DNA from: Bifidobacterium catenulatum subsp. kashiwanohense JCM 15439 = DSM 21854
Lineage (GTDB): Bacteria; Actinomycetota; Actinomycetes; Actinomycetales; Bifidobacteriaceae
NCBI RefSeq assembly: GCF_001042615.1
Contig: NZ_AP012327.1
Coordinates: forward strand, 620,001 to 684,000
DNA length: 64,000 bases
Direction: 5' to 3'
The notes under the pieces were generated by a model that ran no database searches, was not told the DNA's origin, and worked only from the letters and a program-made list of their open reading frames with translations. Positions 18,072-26,724 of the stretch are shown here, one piece after another. A program made the position numbers and the translations under genes. Numbering within the stretch: position 1 is the first letter of the stretch; each line of letters starts with the position of its first letter.

Positions 18072-18900
18072 CGCAGCAGGCAAGCAGGACCAGTCAGGCC
18101 AGGCAAGTCTTGAGATTGCTCATCTGGTCAAGCAGTACGCCAATGCCGATAAGCCGGTGCTGAACGATATTTCGTTCGACGTGCCGCATGGCAAGGTGTT
18201 TGTGATCGTTGGGCCTTCCGGTTCCGGCAAATCGACGTTGTTGCGTACCATCGCAGGCCTTGAGCCGATTCAGGGCGGCACCATTTCACTCAATGGTGAA
18301 GTGATCGAAACGGGCAAGCCGGGCACTGAGTCCGCTGGGCGCAGCAAGCGCAGCAGCGAACTGCGTACCCGTGTTGGCATGGTGTTCCAAAGCTACGACC
18401 TGTTTCCTAATAAAAACGTGCTTGGCAACATCACACTGGCGCCGACCTTGGTGCAGAAGCGAGATAAGGCCGAAGTCGAGCAGGAGGCGATTAAGCTTCT
18501 GGAACGCGTCGGCCTTGCCGATCGCAAGGATTCCTGGCCGCACGAGCTTTCCGGCGGCCAACGTCAACGCGTAGCCATCTGCCGTGCGCTGATCCTGCAT
18601 CCGGAAGTGCTGCTGTTCGACGAAGTCACCGCCGCGCTCGACCCGGAAATGGTGCGTGAAGTGCTCGACGTGATGCTCGAACTCGCTGATTCCGGCCAGA
18701 CCATGCTTATCGTGACGCACGAAATGCAATTCGCGCGAGCCATCGCCGATCAGGTGATCCTGCTTGAAGACGGCGGCATTGTGGAACAATCCGACAATGC
18801 CGAACGATTCTTCACCAATCCGACCACCGAACGAGCCAAGCAGTTCCTGCGCACGTTTGAATTCGACCGGCACCGCAAGTCCGCCAATCAATCCGAATAA
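18064..18900 (+). CDS. Polar amino-acid ABC importer, ATP-binding protein
   Basis: A 278-residue ABC ATPase that powers the importer. Walker A is GPSGSGKST (residues 50-58), the signature is ELSGGQRQRVAI, Walker B is VLLFDEVTAALDPE, and the switch histidine is in IVTHEM. A serine/arginine-rich insertion (GTESAGRSKRSSE) lies between Walker A and the Q-loop. It overlaps the second permease by 8 bases. Confidence 0.92.
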   Translation: MTDAAGKQDQSGQASLEIAHLVKQYANADKPVLNDISFDVPHGKVFVIVGPSGSGKSTLLRTIAGLEPIQGGTISLNGEVIETGKPGTESAGRSKRSSELRTRVGMVFQSYDLFPNKNVLGNITLAPTLVQKRDKAEVEQEAIKLLERVGLADRKDSWPHELSGGQRQRVAICRALILHPEVLLFDEVTAALDPEMVREVLDVMLELADSGQTMLIVTHEMQFARAIADQVILLEDGGIVEQSDNAERFFTNPTTERAKQFLRTFEFDRHRKSANQSE

Positions 18901-18972
18901 TCCAGGCAAATGGCGAGAATCGGCGAAATCCAAGATTTTGATAGCAGTCATCTTTACAAGAGAGGAGAAACC

Positions 18973-19878
18973 ATGACCGCATCAATCATCAACAAAACAT
19001 TCAAGAGCATCGTGGCTGCATCGGCCGCGTTGATCATGGCAGCCTCGGTGGCTGCTTGCGGTCCGTCCACAGCCGCTCCGAGCGATGAAAATTCCACTGG
19101 CAGCGATTCCAGCTCCAGCAGCAACGTCACCGCCCGCACTCTGGACGAGATCAAGAAATCCGGCGAACTTAAGGTTGCCGTCTTCTCAGACAAGGCCCCG
19201 TTCGGCTACATTGACAAGGAAGGCAAAAACGCCGGCTACGACGTGTACTTCGCTGAGCGCCTCGGCAAGGATCTGGGAGTGAAGGTCAAGTACACTTCCG
19301 TCGACCCGGCCGCCCGCGTGGACGTGCTCACCTCCAACAAGGTGGACATCACACTGGCCAACTTCACCGTCACCGACGAGCGTAAGGAGAAGGTCGATTT
19401 CGCCAAGCCGTACATGAAGGTGGCACTCGGCGTGGTCTCCCCGGAAAATGCCGAAATCACTGACGTGAGCCAGCTCAAGGGCAAGACGCTGATCATCGCC
19501 AAGGGCACCACCGCCGAAAGCTACTTCGAGAAGAACGAGCCCGACGTCAAGCTGCAGAAGTACGACCAGTATGCCGACGCCTACAATGCGCTGCTCGACG
19601 GCCGTGGCGACGCTTTCTCCACCGACAACACCGAGGTACTGGCTTGGGCCAAGTCCAACAAGGGTTTCAAGGTGGGCATTACCAAACTCGGCGATGAGGA
19701 CACCATCGCTCCGGCTGTACAGAAGGGCAACAAGGAGCTGCTCAACTGGCTGAACGACGAAATCGTGAAGTTGGGTAAGGAGAACTTCTTCCACAAGGAT
19801 TACGAGGAGACCCTGAAGCCGGTGTACGGTTCCGATGTCGATCCGGATGACATTGTGGTCGAGGGCGGCAAGCTCTGA
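18973..19878 (+). CDS. Polar amino-acid ABC importer, substrate-binding lipoprotein
   Basis: A 301-residue periplasmic-binding-type (SBP family 3) lipoprotein. The signal peptide ends in a lipobox, SVAACG, followed by a serine-rich linker. The binding domain begins LKVAVFSDKAPFGYIDKEG and includes the family motif DITLANFTVTDERKEKVDFA. AGAGGAGA sits 6 bases before the ATG. It is the last gene of the importer operon. The ligand could be glutamate, glutamine, cystine or another polar amino acid. Confidence 0.9.
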   Translation: MTASIINKTFKSIVAASAALIMAASVAACGPSTAAPSDENSTGSDSSSSSNVTARTLDEIKKSGELKVAVFSDKAPFGYIDKEGKNAGYDVYFAERLGKDLGVKVKYTSVDPAARVDVLTSNKVDITLANFTVTDERKEKVDFAKPYMKVALGVVSPENAEITDVSQLKGKTLIIAKGTTAESYFEKNEPDVKLQKYDQYADAYNALLDGRGDAFSTDNTEVLAWAKSNKGFKVGITKLGDEDTIAPAVQKGNKELLNWLNDEIVKLGKENFFHKDYEETLKPVYGSDVDPDDIVVEGGKL

Positions 19879-19925
19879 CACTCGCCTGACCTGACGGCAA
19901 CCTGCCGTCCGTCAATTCTGTTTCC

Positions 19926-19957
19926 AAGCCTTCCGTGGCATATGCCGCGGGAGGCTT
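19926..19957 (+). terminator. Terminator of the amino-acid importer operon
   Basis: Sixteen-base arms AAGCCTTCCGTGGCAT and ATGCCGCGGGAGGCTT pair with two G-U wobbles and are followed by TTTT, 48 bases past the stop codon. Confidence 0.78.
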
Positions 19958-20122
19958 TTCCATATCCTGATAACCGTTCATAAAAAAGAATTATTGCGAT
20001 TTGCGCCTTCCATAAAAATCGCATATAGCCACGCCGACATGGAAAAGGATTTCTACCGATATCTTGTGATTATCGCTTGAAAGAAGCCATATGAAAACAC
20101 ACATGAGAGAGAGGTGCGGCGT

Positions 20123-21145
20123 ATGAAGTACGCAGTGATCGGTGCAGGTGGAATGGGCATCCAGTACGGTGTGCTGCTGCAGGAATTCGCGCACAAGGAT
20201 GTCGATTTCATCGATACGTGGAAGCCGAATGTCGAGAAGATTCGCGAGCAAGGTGGCGCCTACGTGTCTCAAGATGGTGAAGACCGCCATCTTGTGCCGA
20301 TCAACGTGTATTACCCGGAGGAATACGCCGGCCAGCCAGACGTGTGGATCGTGTTCCTCAAGCAGATGCAGCTTGACGGCGTGCTCAAGCGCTGCGCCCA
20401 CCTGTTCAACGAGAAGCAGATTGTGTTCTCCGCCATGAACGGCTATGGACACTTCGAAAAGATCAACGAATACTTCTCCAAAGACCGCATCTACGGCGGC
20501 ACCGCACTGATCGGTGCCTACGTGTACGGCCCCGGCGATTTCAACTTCACCGGCGGGGCACATGCCAAGGCCATGAACCTGTGTGCCTACGCGGATGATG
20601 TGACTGACGAGGTGCGCAAACACGAGCAGGCGCTGTACGAGGATTTCGCAACGGCCACACTCAACCCGACCATCGTGGACAACTTCATCGGCATGTGCAT
20701 GGCGAAAATCGTATTCAACTCGGTGCTGAACACGCTGTGTACCATGTACCAGATCCGCTTCGGCGAATTCCATGCGCATCCCGACGCGCGTTGGCTCACC
20801 GAGCAGCTGGTCGACGAAGCTTACAGCGCGGCCGAAGCAGCCGGATACCAACTGTTGGGCACGCGCGAAACGGAAGTCGAAACCATTCTGCACACCGCGG
20901 GCGTGGCGCATCCGCTGCACTATCCGTCCATGTATCAAGACCTGACTAAGGGACGTCCGACGGAAGTCGACTACATCAACGGCTATATCGCCAAAGTCGG
21001 ACGCGAGCATGGCTACGAATGCAAGCTGCACGAATTCCTAACCCGCGAAGTGCATCTCGCCGAACAAGCCTTCGCCATCCACAATCCAGGCGTCGTCGCA
21101 CAGGCCAAAGCCGACGTCGAAGCCAGTAAGCCGGTAACGGAATAA
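20123..21145 (+). CDS. 2-dehydropantoate 2-reductase family protein (ketopantoate reductase-like)
   Basis: A 340-residue ApbA/PanE-family oxidoreductase. The Rossmann motif is GAGGMGIQYG at residues 8-17. The C-terminal helical domain carries the conserved VDNFIGMCMAKIVFNSVLN region with the catalytic lysine, and later YPSMYQDLTKGRPTEVDYINGY split over the S-x-x-x-D-x-x-x-G-R-x-T-E-x-D-x-x-N-G signature. This would reduce ketopantoate in pantothenate/CoA synthesis, but the family also contains enzymes with other 2-keto acid substrates. ATG 20123 follows GAGAGAGG by 8 bases. It sits between two amino-acid import systems, and its tie to them is unclear. Confidence 0.75.
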   Translation: MKYAVIGAGGMGIQYGVLLQEFAHKDVDFIDTWKPNVEKIREQGGAYVSQDGEDRHLVPINVYYPEEYAGQPDVWIVFLKQMQLDGVLKRCAHLFNEKQIVFSAMNGYGHFEKINEYFSKDRIYGGTALIGAYVYGPGDFNFTGGAHAKAMNLCAYADDVTDEVRKHEQALYEDFATATLNPTIVDNFIGMCMAKIVFNSVLNTLCTMYQIRFGEFHAHPDARWLTEQLVDEAYSAAEAAGYQLLGTRETEVETILHTAGVAHPLHYPSMYQDLTKGRPTEVDYINGYIAKVGREHGYECKLHEFLTREVHLAEQAFAIHNPGVVAQAKADVEASKPVTE

Positions 21146-21184
21146 CCGTAATTTTTCAAAACAAGTGAGAGAAGGAAAACAACC

Positions 21185-22060
21185 ATGACCATCGCTATTT
21201 TTAAGAAGCCAAACGGCATCAAACGAATCGCCGCAGCAGTACTCGCCGCTGCAACACTTATTTCCGTTGCGGCATGCGGTTCCGGCAACAGCGCATCCGC
21301 GTCCAACAGTCTGAACACCACGAAGGGCAAAACCACCACAATCACCGTCGGCGTGTGCGCAGGACCATATGGCGACATGGTCGACAAGGTTATCGCGCCA
21401 CTGCTGAAAGATGACGGTTTCAAACTGAAAACCAAGCTGTTTAACGATTATGTGCAGCCCAATAAGGCACTTGCATCCGGTTCCATTCAGGCGAATCTTT
21501 TCCAGCATGGCAATTATCTGAAGAAGTTCACCGCCGACAACAATCTTGACCTGACCTCTCTTGGACAGACGCCGACTTTGGGATTGGGCATCTATTCCAA
21601 CAAGTACAAGTCCATCGATGACATCGAAGACGGAGCTACGGTCGCAATCGCCAACGATGGCTCTAATCTGGCGCGTTCTCTCGGCGTGCTCCAGCAGCAG
21701 GGTCTGGTGACGCTCAAGGGCGAGGTCGATGCCACCAAGGCCACGGTCAACGACATCGCATCCAATCCGAAGAACCTCAAAATCAAAACGATCGATGCGG
21801 CACAGCTGGCCCGTTCCTTGGACACCGTTGATGTGGCTCTGGTGCCGGGCAACTACTCTTGGGCTGCTGATCTGAAGCCTGCAGACGCGCTCGCCATGGA
21901 AAAGCAGGATGATGGTGTGATCGAAGTGTTCGTGGTCCGCACCCAGGACGTCGATTCCGACTTCGGCAAGGCCGTTAAGAAACTGCTTGCCAGCCAGAAA
22001 TTCAAGGACGCCATCGCCAAGAGCGAATTCAAGGATTTCGGCAAGCCGACCACGTGGTGA
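21185..22060 (+). CDS. metQ: MetQ/NlpA-type substrate-binding lipoprotein
   Basis: A 291-residue NlpA-family lipoprotein. The lipobox is SVAACG at the end of a 26-residue signal peptide. The ligand domain has the family's VGVCAGPYGDMVDKV start, NDYVQPNKAL, and LFQHGNYLKKF (where E. coli MetQ has QHxPYL). Probable ligand is methionine or a related thioether. It is followed by a hairpin, then MetN- and MetI-like genes. Confidence 0.88.
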   Translation: MTIAIFKKPNGIKRIAAAVLAAATLISVAACGSGNSASASNSLNTTKGKTTTITVGVCAGPYGDMVDKVIAPLLKDDGFKLKTKLFNDYVQPNKALASGSIQANLFQHGNYLKKFTADNNLDLTSLGQTPTLGLGIYSNKYKSIDDIEDGATVAIANDGSNLARSLGVLQQQGLVTLKGEVDATKATVNDIASNPKNLKIKTIDAAQLARSLDTVDVALVPGNYSWAADLKPADALAMEKQDDGVIEVFVVRTQDVDSDFGKAVKKLLASQKFKDAIAKSEFKDFGKPTTW

Positions 22061-22082
22061 CGCTATAGCGTGCGGTAATACA

Positions 22083-22117
22083 AAGGCCCGTATGAATTGA
22101 AGACTCATACGGGCCTT
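22083..22117 (+). terminator. Hairpin between metQ-like and metN-like genes
   Basis: Perfect 13-base arms AAGGCCCGTATGA (22083-22095) and TCATACGGGCCTT (22105-22117). It lies inside the importer cluster, so it may end most metQ transcripts and set a higher binding-protein level than MetN/MetI. Confidence 0.7.
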
Positions 22118-22194
22118 ATGCGCAAACGAGATTCATCGAACAAAACGTATTGAACGAACTTGAACAAGTACTCGAATGAAGCGAGGAACGAACT

Positions 22195-23256
22195 ATGAGC
22201 GTTATTGAACTCAACGACGTGTCTGTGACATTTCACGAAGGTGGACGAACCGTCGAAGCGGTCAAGCATGTGAACATCAGCGTGGAAAAAGGCGAGATTT
22301 TCGGCATCGTGGGTTTTTCCGGAGCTGGCAAATCCACTTTGGTGCGCACCATCAATCTGCTGGAACGACCAACAGGCGGCCATGTGGTGATCGACGGCAA
22401 CGATATCACCGCACTCAAAGGCAGTCAATTGAGTGACCTGCGCAAGAAAATCGGCTTTATTTTCCAAGGATTCAACCTGATCGCCAACGTTACGGTAGGC
22501 AAGAACATTGAATTCGCGCTGAAAGCCGGCGGATATCCGAAAGCGCAGTGGCCGGAACGTGTCCGCGAACTGCTGGCACTGGTCGGTTTGGAAAACAAGA
22601 TCGACAGCTACCCATCAAGCCTGTCGGGCGGGCAAAAGCAGCGCGTGTCCATTGCGCGTGCGCTCGCCAACAAGCCGGAAATCCTGCTGTGCGACGAAGC
22701 CACCAGCGCACTCGACCTGGAAACCACAGAAGGCATTCTGGCGCTCTTGCAGCGCATCAACCGCGAACTGGGCATTACCATCGTGTTCATCACGCATCAG
22801 CTTGACGTGGCGAAGCAGATTTTCGGCCGAGTGGCCGTTATGGAAAACGGTGTGGTAGTGGAGCAGGGCAACACGTTCGACGTGTTCAGTGCTCCGAAAC
22901 ATCCGACCACCAAAGCGTTGGTGGAACGCTACCTTGGCATTGCCGTGCCACCGCAATTGGTGCCATCGCTGCCGGCTGGCACCATCGTGGAACTGCGATA
23001 CAAGGGCGATGCGGCACTCGAGCCGCTCATCAGCCAGGTTGCGCGGGATTACGGTGTGAGCATCGACGTGCTGCATGCGAATGTGGAATATTTCGGTTCG
23101 CAGGCCATCGGCATTCTGATTGTGCTTGTTTCCGGCGCGGGGGAGCCGCTGCTGCAGGCGTTGAACACGTTGAGAACGCATGTGTTCAGCTATCGGGAAC
23201 TTGATCGTGGGCAGCTGGTTGTGGCTGCCGAGGCTGCGGATAATCAGGAGGCGTGA
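22195..23256 (+). CDS. metN: Methionine-type ABC importer, ATP-binding protein MetN
   Basis: A 353-residue ABC ATPase. Walker A is GFSGAGKST (40-48), the signature is SLSGGQKQRVSIA, Walker B is LLCDEATSALD, and the switch is FITHQL. After residue 260 it continues into a C-terminal ACT-like NIL domain (SLPAGTIVELRYKGD onward), which in MetN binds methionine and inhibits transport. The NIL domain supports the methionine assignment over other amino acids. Confidence 0.92.
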   Translation: MSVIELNDVSVTFHEGGRTVEAVKHVNISVEKGEIFGIVGFSGAGKSTLVRTINLLERPTGGHVVIDGNDITALKGSQLSDLRKKIGFIFQGFNLIANVTVGKNIEFALKAGGYPKAQWPERVRELLALVGLENKIDSYPSSLSGGQKQRVSIARALANKPEILLCDEATSALDLETTEGILALLQRINRELGITIVFITHQLDVAKQIFGRVAVMENGVVVEQGNTFDVFSAPKHPTTKALVERYLGIAVPPQLVPSLPAGTIVELRYKGDAALEPLISQVARDYGVSIDVLHANVEYFGSQAIGILIVLVSGAGEPLLQALNTLRTHVFSYRELDRGQLVVAAEAADNQEA

Positions 23257-23261
23257 GAACA

Positions 23262-23921
23262 ATGGAAGAAACTCTGGAAATCCTTCAAGACAATCTTGGG
23301 CAAGCACTGATCGACACGGCATACATGGTTGTGGTGTCGGCGATTATCGGCGTGGTGCTGGGCACGCTGGTGGCATTGCTGCTGTATTTGACTGAAAACC
23401 GCTTGTTTACGCCGAATCATGCGCTGAACGTTATTGTAGGGTTCATCGTAAACGCGATTCGCTCGCTGCCGTTCCTGATTCTCATGGTGGTGCTTATTCC
23501 GGTTGTGCAATTGATTTTGGGTGACCCTTACACGCCGACCGGTGGCGCAATCTCCCTGTCGATCGCCGCAGTGCCGTTCTTCGCGCGAATCGCGGAAAGC
23601 GCGTTCTCCGAAGTTGATCCGGGCCTGCTTGAGGCTGCCATCTCCACTGGCGCTACCACACGCCAAATCATTGTGGATGCGGTGTTTCCGCAAGCTTTGC
23701 CGTCGTTTATTCGCGGCGTGGTGCTCACCATCATTTCGCTGATCGGCTATTCCGCAATGGTCGGCACCATCGGAGCCGGCGGCATCGGCGATATGGCCAT
23801 TCAATACGGCTATAACCGTTACGAAACCGGCGTGCTTGTTGTGATTGTTATTATTCTGATCGTCATTGTGCAGATCATTCAGTGGGTTGGCGATTGGTTC
23901 GCGCGCAAGGTAACGCACTGA
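23262..23921 (+). CDS. metI: Methionine-type ABC importer, permease MetI
   Basis: A 219-residue permease with five hydrophobic segments and the MetI motifs VNAIRSLPFLILMVVLIP (near residue 65) and LLEAAISTGATTRQIIVDAVFPQA, the ATPase-coupling loop. AGGAG lies 11 bases before ATG 23262. An in-frame GTG at 23253 overlaps the metN stop codon and is the alternative start. Confidence 0.9.
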   Translation: MEETLEILQDNLGQALIDTAYMVVVSAIIGVVLGTLVALLLYLTENRLFTPNHALNVIVGFIVNAIRSLPFLILMVVLIPVVQLILGDPYTPTGGAISLSIAAVPFFARIAESAFSEVDPGLLEAAISTGATTRQIIVDAVFPQALPSFIRGVVLTIISLIGYSAMVGTIGAGGIGDMAIQYGYNRYETGVLVVIVIILIVIVQIIQWVGDWFARKVTH

Positions 23922-23983
23922 TGGTTGCGTATATGCGTGAATGTGCGCATATACAGTCGCGAGATGATAGGGAGGGTTGATTA

Positions 23984-25162
23984 ATGACTTCGTATGTTTC
24001 TCCTGTTGCGTTCACTACGGTGGCGCAGTCGATTCCGCCGAATGTGTTCGCCGATATGGATCGCAAAGTGGCTGCCGCGGTTGCCGGTGGGGCTGATGTG
24101 ATTGATTTGGCCAAAGGCAATCCAGACGCGTTTCCTGCTGATTTCATTCGAGAAGTAGCCAAAAAAGCGGTTGACGATCCGGCAAATGCCCGGTATTCGC
24201 CATTCGATGGCAAGCCAAGTTTTCTGCAGGCTGCCGAACAGTGGTATCGCAATACGTACGGTGTTGAGGTTGATTGGAAAACCCAGCTTTTTGCCGTGGA
24301 GGGCGCGGTCGATGGTTTGGCCGCGTTGTTCGCCGTGCTGGTTTCCCCAGGCGACGCTGTGGCATATGCGGATCCATATTACCCTTCGTACCATTGCATG
24401 ACGGTGATGAGCCGTGCCGAGGAGATACTGCTGCCATCGTTGCCGGAGCGTGGGTTCCTGCCGGATTTGGACGCGGTTCCTGCACGGGTGTGGGATCGTG
24501 TGAAAGTGCTGGTGCTCAACTATCCGAACAATCCGACGGGTGTGCAGGCTCCGCGCGAGTTTTTGCAGCGTGCCGTTGATTTGGCTCATGAGCATCATGT
24601 CGCGATTGTGCAGGATTTCGCATATGCGGGATTGGGTGTCGATGCGCAGCAGATCAGCATACTGTCACTGCCGGGTGCGTTCGATGTTGCGGTGGAAGTG
24701 TGTTCGCTGTCGAAAATGTATGCAATGGCTGGCTGGCGTGCCGGTTTCATCGCGGGCAACGACGACATCGTGTCTCATGTGAAGCAGTACCACTATCAAA
24801 TGGGTTCCATGGTTACGTCCAGCATTCAAGACGCGGGCACCGCGGCGCTGCTGTCGGATCAGAGCTGTGTGGCCGAACTTGCGGAACGGTATGCGTCTCG
24901 TCGTGAAATCGTTGCCGGTGGATTGCGTGAAGCCGGACTTGACGTCTTCGATTCAGACGGTGGCATCTACGCTTGGGTACACGCTCCTGAAGGTCAGAAG
25001 GGTGAACAGTTTGCCGACATGCTGTTGGAACGTGCGGCCGTCGCCGCGCTACCGGGCACGTGTTTTGGCAAAGTCGGCAAGGATTACGTACGATTCAGCC
25101 TGCTCAAATCTGAGGACCAGTTGCGTGAGGCTGTGCGCCGGGTAGCTGCTGTACTAGCGTAG
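23984..25162 (+). CDS. Class I/II PLP-dependent aminotransferase
   Basis: A 392-residue fold-type I aminotransferase. The PLP lysine is in CSLSKMYAMAGWR, the aspartate/tyrosine in VQDFAYAGLG, and the asparagine in NYPNNPTG. The C-terminal arginine that binds the substrate carboxylate is in YVRFSLL. It lies 62 bases after metI, so it may act on methionine or its keto acid, as transaminases next to methionine transporters often do. The substrate is inferred from context only. Confidence 0.82.
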   Translation: MTSYVSPVAFTTVAQSIPPNVFADMDRKVAAAVAGGADVIDLAKGNPDAFPADFIREVAKKAVDDPANARYSPFDGKPSFLQAAEQWYRNTYGVEVDWKTQLFAVEGAVDGLAALFAVLVSPGDAVAYADPYYPSYHCMTVMSRAEEILLPSLPERGFLPDLDAVPARVWDRVKVLVLNYPNNPTGVQAPREFLQRAVDLAHEHHVAIVQDFAYAGLGVDAQQISILSLPGAFDVAVEVCSLSKMYAMAGWRAGFIAGNDDIVSHVKQYHYQMGSMVTSSIQDAGTAALLSDQSCVAELAERYASRREIVAGGLREAGLDVFDSDGGIYAWVHAPEGQKGEQFADMLLERAAVAALPGTCFGKVGKDYVRFSLLKSEDQLREAVRRVAAVLA

Positions 25163-25389
25163 TTTTTCCTGCGTAGCCTTTTATGTATGAACTGGCGATT
25201 GCGGTGCGATGCCTTGCATTTCCGCCGTTTGATAGCCGCTTACAAGAAAACGTTATGGCGATTCGCGCGTTCTATAACAAACGTTGATAAGGCGCGGCGC
25301 GCGTTGAAACGCAGGATGCGGTTTAGTGGGTAACAGTGACCGCGTGAATGGCATGCGGCAATGAGCCACAACCCGAGGGGGTGCGCACC
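25163..25389 (+). promoter_or_regulatory. Spacer before the cystathionine lyase-like gene
   Basis: This 227-base spacer carries no gene. It should hold a promoter for the next two genes. I recognise no riboswitch and no strong dyad in it. Confidence 0.3.
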
Positions 25390-26628
25390 ATGACTAGATT
25401 CAACACTCAGCTTGTTCACGGACTGCCGGTCAACGACAACAACACCGGAGCTGTGAACCCGCCGATCTACAACTCGTCCACTTATGCTTTCGAATCGGTT
25501 GAGACCATGCCCCGTTGGGATTACGCGCGCAGTGGCAATCCGACCCGCGAGTTTTTGGAACAGCAGATCGCACAGCTTGAGCATGGCACACGCGGATTCG
25601 CCTTCGGGTCCGGCTTGGCCGCCATTCACGCGGTGCTGTCCATCTTCCAGCCGGGCGATCGCATTGTGGTCGGCAAGAATATCTACGGCGGCACCTATTC
25701 GCTGCTGAACGAATATTTCGCACATTGGGGCGTGCTTGTGGAAGCGGTGGGCACGGCTGATTACGAAGCGCTCGACGAAGCGGTTTCCGGCCGTTCCTCC
25801 GAGGGGGCTTCTCATGCACGCCCCGCTAAGGCTGTGTATTACGAGGTGCTCACCAATCCGCTGTTGCAAGTCAACAATGTGACCCGTATTTCCGAAGTGG
25901 CTCACCGCTATGGCGCGCTGTCAATCGTCGATAACACGTTCGTGACGCCGTATCTGCAGCAGCCGCTCGATTTGGGTGCTGACATTGTGATTCATTCCGC
26001 CACCAAGTATTTGGCCGGACATTCCGAAGTGAACGCCGGACTGGTGGTGGTCAAGAATGACGAACTCGGTCAGAAGATTTATTTCGCTCAGAATCGTCTC
26101 GGAGGCGTGCTCGCGCCGGTCGAATGCGATGCGGTGCGTCGTGGCATCCAAACGTTGGCGTTGCGTATGGAACGTCAGCAGGAGAATGCCCGCGCGGTGG
26201 CGAACTACCTGTTGCTGCATCCTCTGGTGAAAGCCGTGCACTATCCGGGGCTGCCCGGCCACGAGTATGAGCTTGAATCCAATGGTCTGAAGGGTGCCGG
26301 TGGCGTGCTGAGTTTCGAAGTCGTGCCGGGCATGAACCCCGCCGATGTGCTCAACAACCTGAACATCTTCCATCTGGCCGTCTCGCTTGGAGCGGTGGAG
26401 AGCCTCGCCGAACTGCCGTGCCGCATGACCCATTTCGAACTGCCTCGCGAGGAGCGCCTGAAAGTCGGCATCACCGATGAACTGGTGCGTTTGGCTGTGG
26501 GCATTGAAGACAAGCAGGATTTGATCGAGGATCTTGGTCAGGCTTTCGATATCGCCTACGAGCGGTATCTGCAGCGCCACGAGGGCGAAGATCTGTTCGC
26601 AGCCGTGGCCCAGCATGTGTATGCATAG
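25390..26628 (+). CDS. Cys/Met metabolism PLP enzyme (cystathionine gamma-lyase/synthase type)
   Basis: A 412-residue transsulfuration-family enzyme. The active-site segment YARSGNPTREFLEQ is near residue 50 and the PLP lysine is in HSATKYLAGHSEVNAG. An extra loop of about 14 residues (SGRSSEGASHARPA, about 138-151) is inserted before the conserved VYYEVLTNPLL strand and is unusual in this family. The ATG at 25390 follows a GAGGGGG site. Gamma-lyase, gamma-synthase and beta-lyase are all possible. It is followed 96 bases later by a homologue. Confidence 0.83.
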   Translation: MTRFNTQLVHGLPVNDNNTGAVNPPIYNSSTYAFESVETMPRWDYARSGNPTREFLEQQIAQLEHGTRGFAFGSGLAAIHAVLSIFQPGDRIVVGKNIYGGTYSLLNEYFAHWGVLVEAVGTADYEALDEAVSGRSSEGASHARPAKAVYYEVLTNPLLQVNNVTRISEVAHRYGALSIVDNTFVTPYLQQPLDLGADIVIHSATKYLAGHSEVNAGLVVVKNDELGQKIYFAQNRLGGVLAPVECDAVRRGIQTLALRMERQQENARAVANYLLLHPLVKAVHYPGLPGHEYELESNGLKGAGGVLSFEVVPGMNPADVLNNLNIFHLAVSLGAVESLAELPCRMTHFELPREERLKVGITDELVRLAVGIEDKQDLIEDLGQAFDIAYERYLQRHEGEDLFAAVAQHVYA

Positions 26629-26724
26629 GCCGTTATTTCCACCATTCATGCATTGAAGAGCGGCGAAACACGCATTCCTCAACGCCGAGTTGATTGAAAA
26701 GCAACAAGGAGAGTATGTACCACC